Part shown: positions 34,085 to 45,977 of the stretch, in pieces
Numbering within the stretch: the stretch's first letter is position 1
Layout: the number at the start of each line of letters is the position of its first letter
NCBI GenBank assembly: GCA_002633025.1
Contig: NMRB01001548.1
Span: 106,408 to 170,407, forward strand
Source of the DNA: Notospermus geniculatus
Lineage: Eukaryota; Nemertea; Pilidiophora; Heteronemertea; Lineidae
Length of the DNA: 64,000 bases
Direction: 5' to 3'
Notes under the pieces: model-generated
Seen by the model: only the letters and a program-made list of their open reading frames with translations
Told to the model about the DNA's origin: nothing
The model's database searches: none
Translations under genes and position numbers: made by a program

Positions 34085-34093
34085 CAAAGTAGC

Positions 34094-34818
34094 CTTACGA
34101 ATGGGCTTGCATCGTGTAGAAAGGATACATCAGTTTCTGTACCAGCTTGCAAACGGTGATTCAAGCTGAGACAGCCAAGGTATTGCCTGTGATAATTTTG
34201 ATAATTAAATCACATTCTATCGCTATCTGAACGCTGTAAATTGAAAACGTGACAACTGTTGCTGATGCCATTAAACACGTTTAAGATGAGATCGCGAGTT
34301 GTGAAGGCAAAGCATAAACGCTGTTAGTAGCTGCTGGGTCAGTTCAATGCTTGCATGTTGACCAACATCACTTGAGCCACAGTTTTTCATGAGGTCTTCC
34401 GAATCAATCGAACAGCCCACTCATCAGACCTTTCATAACCTCAGTCATGACACTCGTTCACAGGATTTATTTTCTTCCAACCATGGTATATTAGACCTGA
34501 CAACGTCTAAACCAATAGTGGAATCAGGAAATGATTGTTGCTTTGGGCAACATTCACCTGGGAATAGGACTTCTGCTTTTGGGAGACGTGGTGGCTGTAT
34601 AGAGCAAATCTACTGCTATCAGCAGTGGGATTCATTAGTTGAGTCTTCCTGGAATATCCGAGCTCACCAAGGAGCATTACTGTCGCTGGAGAAGTAAATG
34701 CCGTCCACTTTGAATCCTTACCCCCTGGCCCCCATTACATGTACGTGCAGGATTTGACTATTAATTGTTAACAATGCCTATCAAGCTGTACCCCCATTGC
34801 GGGCTCACGAAGTGTACA
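34094..34818. other. No feature recognised
   Basis: A 102-codon frame (34389-34697) is open, but no motif or splice signal supports it. Confidence 0.4.
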
Positions 34819-34967
34819 GCCAGGCGCACATTGACGCAAATCTCAATGCGGCAGGGGTCTTTTTGAAGTCGACTGACCTAACGCTGCTGGACTCGTCATT
34901 TACCCGGGTCAGTCGACTTTAAAAACACCCCTGCCGCATTGAGATTTGCCACCAATGTGCGCCTGGC
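34819..34967. mobile_element. 149-bp inverted-repeat element
   Basis: GCCAGGCGCACATTG and CAAATCTCAATGCGGCAGGG on the left pair with the right arm ending CAATGTGCGCCTGGC. AGTCGACTGACC pairs with GGTCAGTCGACT near the centre. No clear target duplication. Confidence 0.8.
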
Positions 34968-35128
34968 TTATGGAACTGGTTAGATTGTACAGCCAGCAAA
35001 GGAAGACGCTCAGCAAGGACTCCCTGAATATTCAGTTGCAATTGTTACCCGATTCATCAGATTACAGATTGACTTCCTTTTTGAATGAATGAGACGAATA
35101 ATGATTGTTGAAGGAAGCCAAGAGAGCA

Positions 35129-35256
35129 GGGGTAGCCGCATAGAAACTCCGCTAGTGCTTCGACAGCCTATCGGTGTTAAAATGCATGGAAAAATGTACA
35201 GCACTATCGGCAGATGGGCTCCGCTACCGCTAGCGGAGTTTCTACGCGGCTACCCC
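35129..35256. mobile_element. 128-bp inverted-repeat element
   Basis: GGGGTAGCCGCATAGAAACT with CCGCTAG pairs with CTAGCGGAGTTTCTACGCGG and CTACCCC, one mismatch. Confidence 0.8.
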
Positions 35257-35761
35257 AGGTGGTATCGCATTCATCGTGATCGAATCGTGCCGATAGGGGG
35301 CAGCACACCAAGCGAGGTGAAGACGATATCCCAAGCAATATCGGAATTGCTCTGTTCGCTTCATTACGTAATATATCGTAATGGCTGCCTTTCTGTGAAG
35401 GAAAAGTAATGAAGTTTTTTTAAATAAATATACAAACTGCATCCTGAGAAGGGCAAACAGTAACCCCATATCAAGAACCATACATGCAACCAGATCTGAT
35501 TCCATACACCTTTGCTCCTGACTCAGTTCCCATATTTACCCATTGCAGTTTACACACCGTAATTTTCTAATTTCACTGGCTGATGACGGTGATAAAATAG
35601 GCTGAATAATACGGAGGTAATGACACAATTACCGCAATCACAAGATAATTGCATCAGTCGAATTTGGAAGTATCGGTGAATTCACCATGAAATCCCAACA
35701 CAACCGTTGAAAAAAGCGTTCAGTTTCCTTTTCTGTGGCCACTGTTTGTACATTGTAACAA

Positions 35762-35957
35762 ATCCCACTAATGCCGTTAGAGGCCACCACCAGTTAGCGG
35801 TCCTAGAACGTCATGGAATTTGACGTCACAGAGAAGAAATGCACGTCATGACATCATCCATACTGACGTGGACGCCATGGCTTACGTCTATGACGTCACA
35901 TTTTGTGACGTTCTAGGACCACTAACAGGTGGCCTCTAAGGACAGTAAAGTATCCCA
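35762..35957. mobile_element. MITE family A, copy 4 (near full length)
   Basis: About 195 bp. ATGCCGTTAGAGGCCACCAC on the left and GGTGGCCTCTAAGGACAGT on the right are inverted, and the interior repeats mirror each other (AGCGGTCCTAGAACGTCA against TGTGACGTTCTAGGACC). It contains TTTGACGTCACAGAG and TATGACGTCACATT. Confidence 0.85.
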
Positions 35958-37496
35958 TTAGAACAAGTTTTGTTTTTACTTTGATATATCTTGGCGAAAA
36001 GCGCCATGATTGATATTGGATAAATTAAATGTTTAGGTCGAATGTACTTGGTTCTCTATATTTCAAAATCAGATCTGCTGGATTCCAAACGAATTGGTAA
36101 TTATGGACGAATGTCATCGTATTATTTTTTTCTGAACGGTATGTTGATGATGGACATGATGTCATGTAATGATGTACATGGGAATCCGGTTCAAACAATA
36201 TCAGCTATTAATGATCCCTTATAGGATACTTTGAACATGCAGATCTGGTAATAACAAGCATGGCATGTCCGCTGCCATTTAAAATCTGCCTCCTACGAAA
36301 AATACTTGCTTTTTAATCATTTGCAAAATTTGTTATATGTAGTCTTTCACTAACTGTCAAGTCTTTCTCAAATCTACAACTACTCTTTACTTCAACGAAC
36401 GGTTACCTTGGAAACCTGACAAAAGAAGCTAAACCCAGCTCACTCGGCTTCCCGCCTCCAGAACATGCCATTAACTTACCTGGGAATAACAAAAAATGGC
36501 CAAGTCTGAACAATGCTGTATACTTAAAAGCGTCTTTAGCAAAGATGAGAGGATCAGGTGCAGATAAGACACACGGGGCCCTTCCACGTGTCATTTTTTC
36601 CCTTTAAAGTATGCAAGTATCACCTGTGCATACCTGAAACCCCCGTCCTCGGGGTTTGAGCCATGAGGTCATGGTGTAATCTATTGTATGCAGGTTTAGA
36701 CTTGGCGGGATGATGTTACAGAATGCACACTTCGTTGTTACTTGAGCAGAGCAACAGGTGTTTTGTGAAGATGTTCAGGTGTATCAGGAATATCTTCAAC
36801 ACTGAGCGTAAAAAGAAAACTAGAAGAGGCTTAAGATATTGAAGGTATTTTGGTTCTTGATTCGAGTTCAGAGGTTACAGAACAGACTTCCCTCCACATA
36901 GACGTTCGCCACCCCTTCTCACCCTTTCAACCCACTATATTAACCGACCATAATATGCTAAAGTGTCACAAAGCAACAAGTAGGAATTCTCCGATGACGG
37001 GGTTGGCCTGAGTGCGACTTCAAATGTATGTTGCCTTTGACTTCTTCTTTGGAGAATGGTAATGGCTTGACCAATGAAGAGCTCCTTGTCGACAGCGACT
37101 GGTAACAAGTATTCGGGCATGAATATCAAATAGGTTCGAATCTATTTTGAGAGAAACCGATCTGATAGCCAACGTTACGAACGGTATAATGCCTTCTCGG
37201 CTAAACTGATTGCTCTGCTCGTCCACGGAGAATAGCTGGGAGGAACGCTTCATGCATATTCAGCCCATTCCCAGGGCTCTAGTTACCAACTATGGCAGGC
37301 AACATACGCCAAACGTTGATCATGGTGAGTTTGATATATGGTCGGTGAGATTGGTTTATCGGCTGGGAGACCACGTTTATCTGTAGTGGTATAAGGGATG
37401 ATGCAGAGGCTCCAGGGATGGTGGAATGGTGTACATACGCGTGGAGGCAATCGGGTGTAGCACGACGCCATGTTTCTCACCAGCAACCTGTTGCTG
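35958..37496. other. No feature recognised
   Basis: No supported gene or repeat. Confidence 0.45.
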
Positions 37497-38281
37497 GATG
37501 ATGGTACAAACGCTTTACTGTAGTAGCCTACAAATGATGGGAAATTTAACATAGGACGTGACTGGCATATATGCTGATGTACACACATGTACAGGGATGG
37601 GTCACAGTTATGGAAGGGCTGACAGTTGATTAGTGGAAAAAAACAGTATATGTATATGCAATATACAGTATATACGATTTAGCCAATCAAACCAATTGCT
37701 GTTCCTGCCATTTCATGATAAAGGTTCTGATATTTGATGGGCCACTAATGCTTGGCCTTGGCACTGCTACTTTGTAACCCGAACCGGTATTTTGGCAAAT
37801 AGATGATAACGTTTCATGGTATCGGCACTGTGCGGATAGCTTTATCAAAGATTCACGTCGTTTAATGCTCGTCTTGAATGGTTCCTTTAAACACATCAGA
37901 CGCCTGTATTTCTCCAGTAAGATGTTTTATATCTCGACGCCAATACCAATACACTGTAACATGCATAGTGAATTCACTTGGTATACATATTGTAACAAAC
38001 ATGATATGCGGACGAAAAAACGGCAGCTGAGAAGTTGGTATGTTCATAGAAAGAGTTGATGAAAGTACAGACATCTGCCCAGAGGAAATCTTCTTCGGGT
38101 TATCTTCTTCTACACCAGATCTGTCTAAACATGCCAACCAACCAGCATCCCTGGCTACAGATTTAATCAATTTTCTTCTCCCCCATTAACCGTTAATGTC
38201 CTCATCCATTCTGGATGTTTTACCGGCGGGGTACTGCTCCATTCAGGTTTGATGTCGTTGCAGTTCAGCTGGGCTTGCAAG
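37497..38281. repeat. Duplication 4, copy 1
   Basis: A unit of about 785 bp from GATGATGGTACAAACGC to CTGGGCTTGCAAG, repeated after a single N. An antisense frame of about 102 codons (37862-38170) is kept in both copies, with parts that look protein-like (RDAGWLACLDRSGVEED). It has no ATG at its beginning and no clear function. Confidence 0.95.
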
Positions 38282-38282
38282 N
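38282..38282. other. Single N exactly between duplicate copies
   Basis: The N lies between the last base of copy 1 and the first base of copy 2 of duplication 4. This is what a forced contig join would leave. Confidence 0.75.
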
Positions 38283-39075
38283 GATGATGGTACAAACGCT
38301 TTACTGTAGTAGCCTACAAATGATGGGAAATTTTACATAGGACGTGACTGGCATATATGCTGATGTACACACATGTACAGGGATGGCTCACAGTTATGGA
38401 AGGGCTGACAGTTGATTAGTGGAAAAAAACAGTATAATATGCAATATACAGTACATACGATTTAGCCAATCATACCAATTGTTGTTCCTGCCATTTCATG
38501 ATAAAGGTTCTGATATTTGATGGGCCACTAATGCTTGGCCTTGCCACTGCTACTTGGCAACCCGAACCGGTATTTTGGCAAATAGAAAGATGATGATAAC
38601 GTTTCATGGGATCGGCACTGTGCGGATAGCTTTTTTTATCAAAGATTGACGTCGTTTAATGCTCGTCTTGAATGGTTCCTTTAAACACATCAGACGCCTG
38701 TATTTCTCCAGTAAGATGTTTTATATCTCGACGCCAATACCAATACACTGTAACATGCATAGTGAATTCACTTGGTATACATGTTGTAACAAACATGATA
38801 TGCGAAAGAAAAAACAGCAGCTGAGAAGTTGGTATGTTCATAGAAAGAGTTGATGAAAGTACAGACATCTGCCCAGAGGAAATCTTCTTCGGGTTATCTT
38901 CTTCTACACCAGATCTGTCTAAACATGCCAACCAACCAGCATCCCTGGCTACAGATTTAATCAATTTTCTTCTCCCCCATTAACCGTTAATGTCCTCATC
39001 CATTCTGGATGTTTTACCGGCGGGGTACTGCTCCATTCAGGTTTGATGTCGTTGCAGTTCAGCTGGGCTTGCAAG
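38283..39075. repeat. Duplication 4, copy 2
   Basis: The second copy of the unit at 37497, differing by a few percent including small indels (an extra AAGATG near 38586 and a T tract near 38631). The antisense frame (38656-38964) stays open; its differences cluster in the middle. Confidence 0.95.
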
Positions 39076-39202
39076 GTGTGGTAGGACAGCGCGTGATGCT
39101 GATCAATATGACGTGGTCATAGCAGTGTCTACAGGAGCAGTGACATTCACTGAAGAGAGTCCAACAATCACCTTTAGCCAGTCGGTCTTTAGCAACTCTT
39201 TC

Positions 39203-39461
39203 TATACAGACCTTTCGAACAAAGATGGCGGTCGAACAGTTCTCACCGTAGCCTATATGACGTCAGAAGCTTAATGCCATTCAGTAGCCACTGGCTCGCT
39301 GGTCAGGTGGGCCATGGGCACATGAATAGTACGTAAAATAGTTGTCTGAGAGGATGTGTTTGGTAGTGTTAGGCCTATAAATGATGCTTGGACAATGAAT
39401 GGCCACAACGTCATGTGGGAGAACTAATAGCAAGCCGCCATCTTTGTTGGGAAAGTCTATA
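39203..39461. mobile_element. MITE family C, full-length copy
   Basis: The left arm TATACAGACCTTTCG, ACAAAGATGGCGGTC and CAGTTCTCACC is mirrored by the right arm GCCGCCATCTTTGTTGGG and AAAGTCTATA. It contains ATATGACGTCAGAAG. Confidence 0.8.
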
Positions 39462-39516
39462 AACCTGCAATGCCTTGCGACATTTGTCAACGAGGAAGGT
39501 AGAACTTTGAGAACTT

Positions 39517-39691
39517 GGAAAGGCCTGCCTAAAGAAACTATCCGCGGCTCTGGAAAGGCCTGCCTAAACAGCCTATCCGCGGCTCTGGAAAGGCCTGCCT
39601 AAACAACCTATCCGCGGCTCTGGAAAGGCCTGCCTGAACAACCTATCCGCGGCTCTGGAAAGGCCTGCCTAAACAAACTGTCCGCGGCTCT
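39517..39691. repeat. 35-bp minisatellite, 5 copies
   Basis: The unit starts GGAAAGGCCTGCCTAAACAA and ends CCTATCCGCGGCTCT. Exactly 175 bp, with a few substitutions. Confidence 0.9.
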
Positions 39692-41527
39692 TCTCAACAC
39701 ACTGCATGCGGATGCTGCTAAAAGCAACTTCCTGTGTTTCCACCTCCCGGCCTACTTTTTCTCCAGCCTCATTCCCCTTTAGCATTTAATTCTTGGGCAG
39801 TACTGCCTGTGACTTCCGTTGTAGTTAGATGCGAAGTGCATATTTACTATGTCCATTTCATATACGAATATTGAAGGCCCAAGTGGATTTCTCACAAATT
39901 ATTCTCTGCTCTAATCATAATAAATCGACTGTTTTAAAATCAACCTAGTTTCTGTCGTCAAGGACTTAGGATATCAAACCATGCGCCACCTTGCCATGAT
40001 GGTCGAACGCAGACTACGGTGGGCTGCTATACTCTCAACACCATCTGGCAACGAGTGACGGAACTCCAGCGCCTCGCCCATGTTGTGAAGTAGCTCACCT
40101 CAGCGCCAGCAGAACCATGACTACAGGGCTGGATCGTGGCAGACTAGTACGATTGAAATGTTATGATATGGGCTCAGTTGTTGCTGGGTTGGAAAGTCTG
40201 GGTCATGATCTGTGATCCTCCAGGCTGCACGATTGCCTTGAAGGATGGAGGTGAGGTGTACCTGATGGATGTACGGACTGGAGACCGAGAGAAGACTTCT
40301 CTTCTGTATGCAGGTTTTATTCTGATGGTCTATGGCGTCAAGCATTGGTGATGTTCTGGACAACTTTACAAATATCTTGGTAGATACATATCTCTGGAAA
40401 AGGCTCTCGGACCCTTTTCCCGAGAGCGACTTCCAGGCCATACCGGTACCCTGCGTTTGATTCAGGATTGACATCCACGAAAAATGATATCTTCCGCATG
40501 CAAGGTAACAACACCCATCACTGCATATGTCTATTCCTGACAGGACAATTTCAGCTCACAGCTTCGGACATATGTTTGGCGTTACCATGGCGACATTGCT
40601 GCCATTATTAATGTTTGTATTAGTCTAGACACGGTTCTGGCTGCTTTGACAGGCTGTCACACCAATACTGAAGAATGGGTGGAGGTTGTTTGCCCCAATA
40701 TTCTATGCTCTGTCAGAGTGAATCTTGCTCGATTATGGTGAAACACCCTGTGTGCGGTAGGCTGCCGTTGCTAACCGGACACTGTACAGTGGATTGGCGT
40801 TGACCAGCAGTAACACCTGTTGCTTGGCTACCATTTTATTAGCCGACGGTCCTTCCCTATACGGTCTTTCACAAATGCACCCCAGATACATTAATGATGG
40901 AAATCGTATGGCATGTTTCAACGAATATGTCATATTCGTGCAACTTGTAATGTACTGAATAGCTGCAGCGCGAACACTACAATCCTATCTGCGACCTTCA
41001 GGTGACCTTGGAAGACCCTAGCAGTGACACACAAACCCTATCAGAGTTGATTATAAAGTGGAAGGAACTGACGTCAGAAAAGCTATATCTGTGTACGAAT
41101 TGAACTCTAACTCATTCCCGGCCCAATACTTTGATGAATAGTGATTCTTAAGAATAAAGTGTACCGAATGGAAGTACATGACTAGTGATTGCCTTCCAGT
41201 TCAGAACACTTACCGAAGCGCGATGATTTTGGTTTCATGAAATCTTCCAAGATGGCGTTGCCTGCCAGGCCAGGGGCGCAGCGAATGCTCCACGGTCAGG
41301 AAAATCAAATAATTGGTCCTCTCGTCTGGTTAAGGTTGAAATAAATTGTCGTCATGACGACGGCAATAGGGGCAAACAATGTAGTCCCAGGTAATCATGA
41401 AATGGCTTTTTGATTGGCGAATGATTCGCAGGTTTTTTTTCTTGGTTTTTCCTCGAAAGGTCAATAAAGTTGCTCTGTGGTATTCGTGTTGTGCTGGGAA
41501 AGCGAGTGAAGAAGAGTCAGACAAGGC
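39692..41527. other. No feature recognised
   Basis: A 117-codon antisense frame (40121-40474) lacks motifs and splice support. Otherwise nothing is called. Confidence 0.4.
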
Positions 41528-42124
41528 AAGGCAGGCACGTATTAGTGTGCAAGAGATGCCGATGTTGGGTTTCAAGGCAGGCACGTATTAGTGTGCAAGA
41601 GATGCCGATGTTGGGTTTCAAGGCAGGCACGTATTAGTGTGCAAGAGATGCCGATGTTGGGTTTCAAGGCAGGCACGTATTAGTGTGCAAGAGATGCCGA
41701 TGTTGGGTTTCAAGGCAGGCACGTATTAGTGTGCAAGAGATGCCGATGTTGGGTTTCAAGGCAGGCACGTATTAGTGTGCAAGAGATGCCGATGTTGGGT
41801 TTCAAGGCAGGCACGTATTAGTGTGCAAGAGATGCCGATGTTGGGTTTCAAGGCAGGCACGTATTAGTGTGCAAGAGATGCCGATGTTGGGTTTCAAGGC
41901 AGGCACGTATTAGTGTGCAAGAGATGCCGATGTTGGGTTTCAAGGCAGGCACGTATTAGTGTGCAAGAGATGCCGATGTTGGGTTTCAAGGCAGGCACGT
42001 ATTAGTGTGCAAGAGATGCCGATGTTGGGTTTCAAGGCAGGCACGTATTAGTGTGCAAGAGATGCCGATGTTGGGTTTCAAGGCAGGCACGTATTAGTGT
42101 GCAAGAGATGCCGATGTTGGGTTT
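41528..42124. repeat. 46-bp satellite, 13 identical copies
   Basis: The unit starts AAGGCAGGCACGTATTAGTG and continues through GAGATGCCGATGTTGGGTTTC. Starts are every 46 bases from 41528 to 42080 with no differences seen. The last base of the last unit changes as the array ends. The complete lack of divergence points to very recent amplification or an unstable array. Confidence 0.97.
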
Positions 42125-42234
42125 GCAAAACGTGTTGACAGATTTCGATATGAAGTCGACATGCAGTTTGCAGCTTCTGGCTTGTCAAGGAGTACGATTT
42201 GGCCAATACTCATGATATCACTTAAGGCCTCCAT

Positions 42235-42428
42235 ACACTGAATGATAAAAGTCGAAATTAATCACTACAATTGTTCGTTCCAAAATACTTTTTGTGGAAA
42301 CGTTCCATAAATGTTAAAATCTTCTGACACTTTTGTGGACTATTTCAACATGTCGCCAGATCAAGTGTTGTCGAACTGACCATAGCAGCGACTAATTTCG
42401 ACTTTTGTCATTCAGTGTATGAAGGCCT
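42235..42428. mobile_element. 194-bp MITE with TTA target duplication
   Basis: AGGCCTCCATACACTGAATG and AAAAGTCGAAATTA on the left pair with TAATTTCGACTTTTGTCATT and the end GAAGGCCT. TTA stands on both sides (42232-42234 and 42429-42431). A three-base duplication suggests PIF/Harbinger-type ancestry. Confidence 0.8.
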
Positions 42429-42727
42429 TTACACAGTACATTATGCTCAATTCAATTTGTACTTAGTGTTCGAAATAAAACAGATGTCTGCTTGCGGTCG
42501 ATGGAGTCCATGACAATCGTCACAGATGAAGCCATCCTTTCCATTCCTCATAAACTGCCCTGACGTCGCCGTTGGCAACCGATGCGACTGACAGACTGCT
42601 GTCTGTGGCACTAAAGGTTATTTGATTACGCAGGGAAAACTCAGGACATATTGCAATCATCGTTTTCTGTGATTGGCGATCATTTTGCGGACATGCAAGA
42701 AGTCAATCTTGCCACAAACATCCCATC

Positions 42728-42908
42728 AATGGGAGTCTTTACTGCCGTTAGAGGCCATCACCTGTTAGCGGTCACGAAACTTGACGTCACATAGAAGAGA
42801 CGCACGACACGACGTCATCCATAATGACGTGGACGCCTTGTCTTACCTCTGTGACGTCATTTTGTGACGTTCTAGGACCGCTAACAGGCGGCCTCTAACG
42901 GCAGTACC
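42728..42908. mobile_element. MITE family A, copy 5 (near full length)
   Basis: CTTTACTGCCGTTAGAGGCC and CCTGTTAGCGGTC on the left; TTCTAGGACCGCTAACAGG and GGCCTCTAACGGCAGTA on the right. It contains TTGACGTCACATAG and TGTGACGTCATTTTG. Confidence 0.9.
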
Positions 42909-44242
42909 ATTGCAAAACTAGCGGTGCGACTTCGATGATGAGATATACGCAATATCTCTTAAGGACAGCGCCAAGATGACAGTTTGCCCACGGTCAAACT
43001 AGTCATGGCCAGACTACGATGATACGATGATATATGCGAATGTCCGTGGCACGGTCCCGACAGACCCAGACAATGAATGCGTATCTCACAACAACATCGC
43101 CCTTGGGATAAATGAGGCAATCTATCAGATAGCTGAATCGAGCGTTCGACAGGCGATGTCATACGCTGTCAGTGCCCTGACTTGAGGACATATCATAGGG
43201 TGCTGGAGGCTCTTCCCTGATAGTGTTTTCGGCTCTACATTCATTGCTTGTGTTGCTGCTGGTTCTCGCAATGGATTTGTTTCCCCAACTTGAAGATTCC
43301 CCAGCCTCTGGCGTCTATTGGCGAGCGACTGATACTCGTGCAAGCACCAAAGTATTGAGTCATCATATTTAGAATATTGGAAGTTATTTTTAAAAGAGCT
43401 TTAGCACTGGGCTCAACGACATGAAACGACCGTTTTCCTTTGAAGATATCGGAATACGATAGCTTTTTTCTGTCCTCATAAAATCCTCGGCACATCGTCG
43501 ACGTAACAAACAAACGACTCGCTGTTCATGTTATCAGATTAACTGACCGAAATGCTCGGAGATTCCAAGGGTTTCAGTGTCTGACCAGTTTCTTGCCTTT
43601 CACACTAATCCGACACCAAATAATACAGCTAATTTAAAAAGCCATGACACCATCGCAACCGATCCGTTCATCCAGGGTGTGACTCACTCCTCCGTGCCTT
43701 TCTGTCTCCAACATGATTCATTACTTGATGCCGATATCACGGAACGTTTTTTTTTCGTCAGCATGCACGTATGTCTTAATTCCCGCGCTCTGCCATCCAT
43801 GCAGAATGTAATGATATGATGACGAGCACTCGCTTTTCCGCCAGACTAGGCCGGGATCCCCCNAACTTGTTACTCTTACTCATGACCATCAATTCTGTAA
43901 AGCCAAGCTCAATTTTTCATATTAATTACATTTGAAGGCGGGAAATTTATCACTCGTATTTGTTATCGTTGTGAAATCTACTGCAGCGGCCATTGCTAAT
44001 GTTTGCTGGGCGATTAGGGCTTCGTACAAATTGGTGTAGGGCTCAGACCACGTACTTCTAATGATGTTCATGGGGTTGTAGTTATGCTGCGTGCAGTTGC
44101 AAAGAATCGAATGAAATGAATTACATGTACAAAATGTGAGGCAGCCACTAATGCTCCCACAAGTGAACTACCTCTTCATCAAGAAAGACAATTCAGGAAA
44201 ACAGCAGCGGGTCGAGACTGTTTGCCTTTGTGCATTTAAAGG
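42909..44242. other. No feature recognised; single N at 43863
   Basis: No supported gene or repeat. The N at 43863 follows a run of C and may be another assembly joint. Confidence 0.45.
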
Positions 44243-44244
44243 TA

Positions 44245-44532
44245 CTGTCACACTGAAGTAGTTCTCAAAAAACGTCTTCCCCGTGCCCCCATCACACTGA
44301 GCTAGTTCTCAGTACGTTCTTGAAAATGTTGCCGAACGGGCTCAAACTGTGTGCGAACGGAGTGAACGTAGTGGCAACTTTTTACAGCCTTTTTACGAAC
44401 TTCATGGACGGGCTCGGACGGGAGGGGTACTCCTCTTCGAGGCATTATTTGGCCAACGTTACATGTTCTAGCCCGTTTTACGATTTTTTTAGGACGGGGC
44501 AGGACGTTTTGAGAACTATTTCAGTGTGACAG
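44245..44532. mobile_element. 288-bp MITE with TA target duplication
   Basis: CTGTCACACTGAAGTAGTTC with TCAAAA on the left pairs with TTTTGAGAACTATTTCAGTG and TGACAG on the right. Both ends are flanked by TA. A second, shorter CACACTGAGCTAGTTCTCAG word follows the left end. This is the pattern of Tc1/mariner-like non-autonomous elements (inference). Confidence 0.8.
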
Positions 44533-44534
44533 TA

Positions 44535-45170
44535 GGCCTACGACTGGCACTTCAAGTATGTCTATCTCACAAATGCTTACTACAGCATAATGCAGAGCTC
44601 GTCATCTCAGAGAGTTACCCATTGCTACAGAAGCAATCACAATGCCATTATCATTGCAGGGAGATTTCCAAGTCAATTTCATCAGGATGGGGATAACCAA
44701 GTTATGCCCCACAGTTTTCTCGATATACGAACATCCAAACGAATTACTTGGCAAGTGACACAAATGTGGAAGTCTCATGGGAATGCCAAAGTAATTGCAC
44801 GTCAGGTATCATTTCATTAAGAACGTATTCATCATTCCCTTGGTGGGCTGAGCTGAAGGAAGAACAACGTGCACACTGTTCAACCACGCTTTGTGCATGT
44901 ATAACATGTCGTATCATAAGGCTTGTAAGGTACACAGCCCTGTCAGGTTCGTTATGGTGGCATACCACAGCCTTTACCCCACATTAGGATCAGATGAAAT
45001 TGAAAAAGGCTATTCAATGGTTTGCATGTTGCTTCAGTTCCTGACATACAGTAGAGTAGGCCTACTATAGTGTAACTTGCGTCCGTTAGCGGCTGTGTAG
45101 TTGCGTCGTCGCTCAATCAACTGGGCGTGTATACGAATACATTACTCTCTGTGGTAAACAAGATTCTAAA
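44535..45170. other. No feature recognised
   Basis: No supported gene or repeat. Confidence 0.45.
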
Positions 45171-45319
45171 GCTGCTTTTCCGCGAGGCGTTTGCGGGCGC
45201 GGAATAGGAGGCGGGCGCGTGTGGAAAAAATCTATCCAACGTATTTCCCTTTAGCTGTTTCACCCGCACCCGCTCCTGCCACCGGAACCGCGTCCGCAAA
45301 CGTCTCGTGGAAAAGCAGC
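45171..45319. mobile_element. 149-bp GC-rich inverted-repeat element
   Basis: GCTGCTTTTCCGCGAGGCGT with TTGCGGGCGCGG on the left pairs with CCGCGTCCGCAAACGTCTCG and TGGAAAAGCAGC on the right. No clear target duplication. Confidence 0.75.
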
Positions 45320-45742
45320 CTGAAGGTGATTTGGTCTTGACAACAGCTTGCAATAGAAATATATCAGGCGTCTTTGCCGTTCCAAATTCTTTTACCCTTC
45401 CAAACTGTCAGAGTAAAAGGCTAATACCTCAAAGGGGCCCCTACATCCTACTACTCGTAATCTGTTCGAGTTTCTCGACCTCGCCATGGCCGTTGGGAGC
45501 CGTTCTGTAATTGCCTTAAGCACACACAGAGCAATCGATTTTAAATGTCACCAAATAACACGGATAGACCCCGATCTAATTCTAGGCTAACCCACTGAGC
45601 GGCTTGTAAGTACTACGATCTACAAGGCCGCGAGATGATGATCGGGAAACAATCGTCGTCGATTCGGTATCGATTGTCTGGGTTGAACAGGAGGGGAATG
45701 GTGTCCTCTCCGCCAGGTCAGGCTCTCCTCAGTCCAGGAGCG

Positions 45743-45842
45743 ACTTTATTGCCGTTAGAGGCCACCACCAGTTAGCGGCCCTAGAACGTCACAGAATTTG
45801 ACGTCACAGAGAAGAAGTGCAAGCCACAACGTCATCCACAAT
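45743..45842. mobile_element. MITE family A, copy 6 (right half missing)
   Basis: ACTTTATTGCCGTTAGAGGC, AGCGGCCCTAGAACGTCAC and TTTGACGTCACAGAGAAG are present. It breaks off after CATCCACAATGAT. Confidence 0.85.
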
Positions 45843-45977
45843 GATAAAATACAAAATTTCGACTAGTATCCTGCCCGACTGCAGTGTATTCTTCTGGTCT
45901 TGATCTCATGTCACCCTGGAGATGTCGAACTTGAGGTCAAGCCTCGACGGGCCATGATGATTCGATTGAATCCTTAA

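Noticed and set aside
34835-34970. Rho-independent terminator or structured RNA
   Set aside because: The hairpin is a 149-bp inverted-repeat element in a eukaryotic context, not a transcription terminator.
41528-42124. CRISPR array
   Set aside because: The 46-bp units are contiguous with no spacers and the genome is eukaryotic; it is a satellite.
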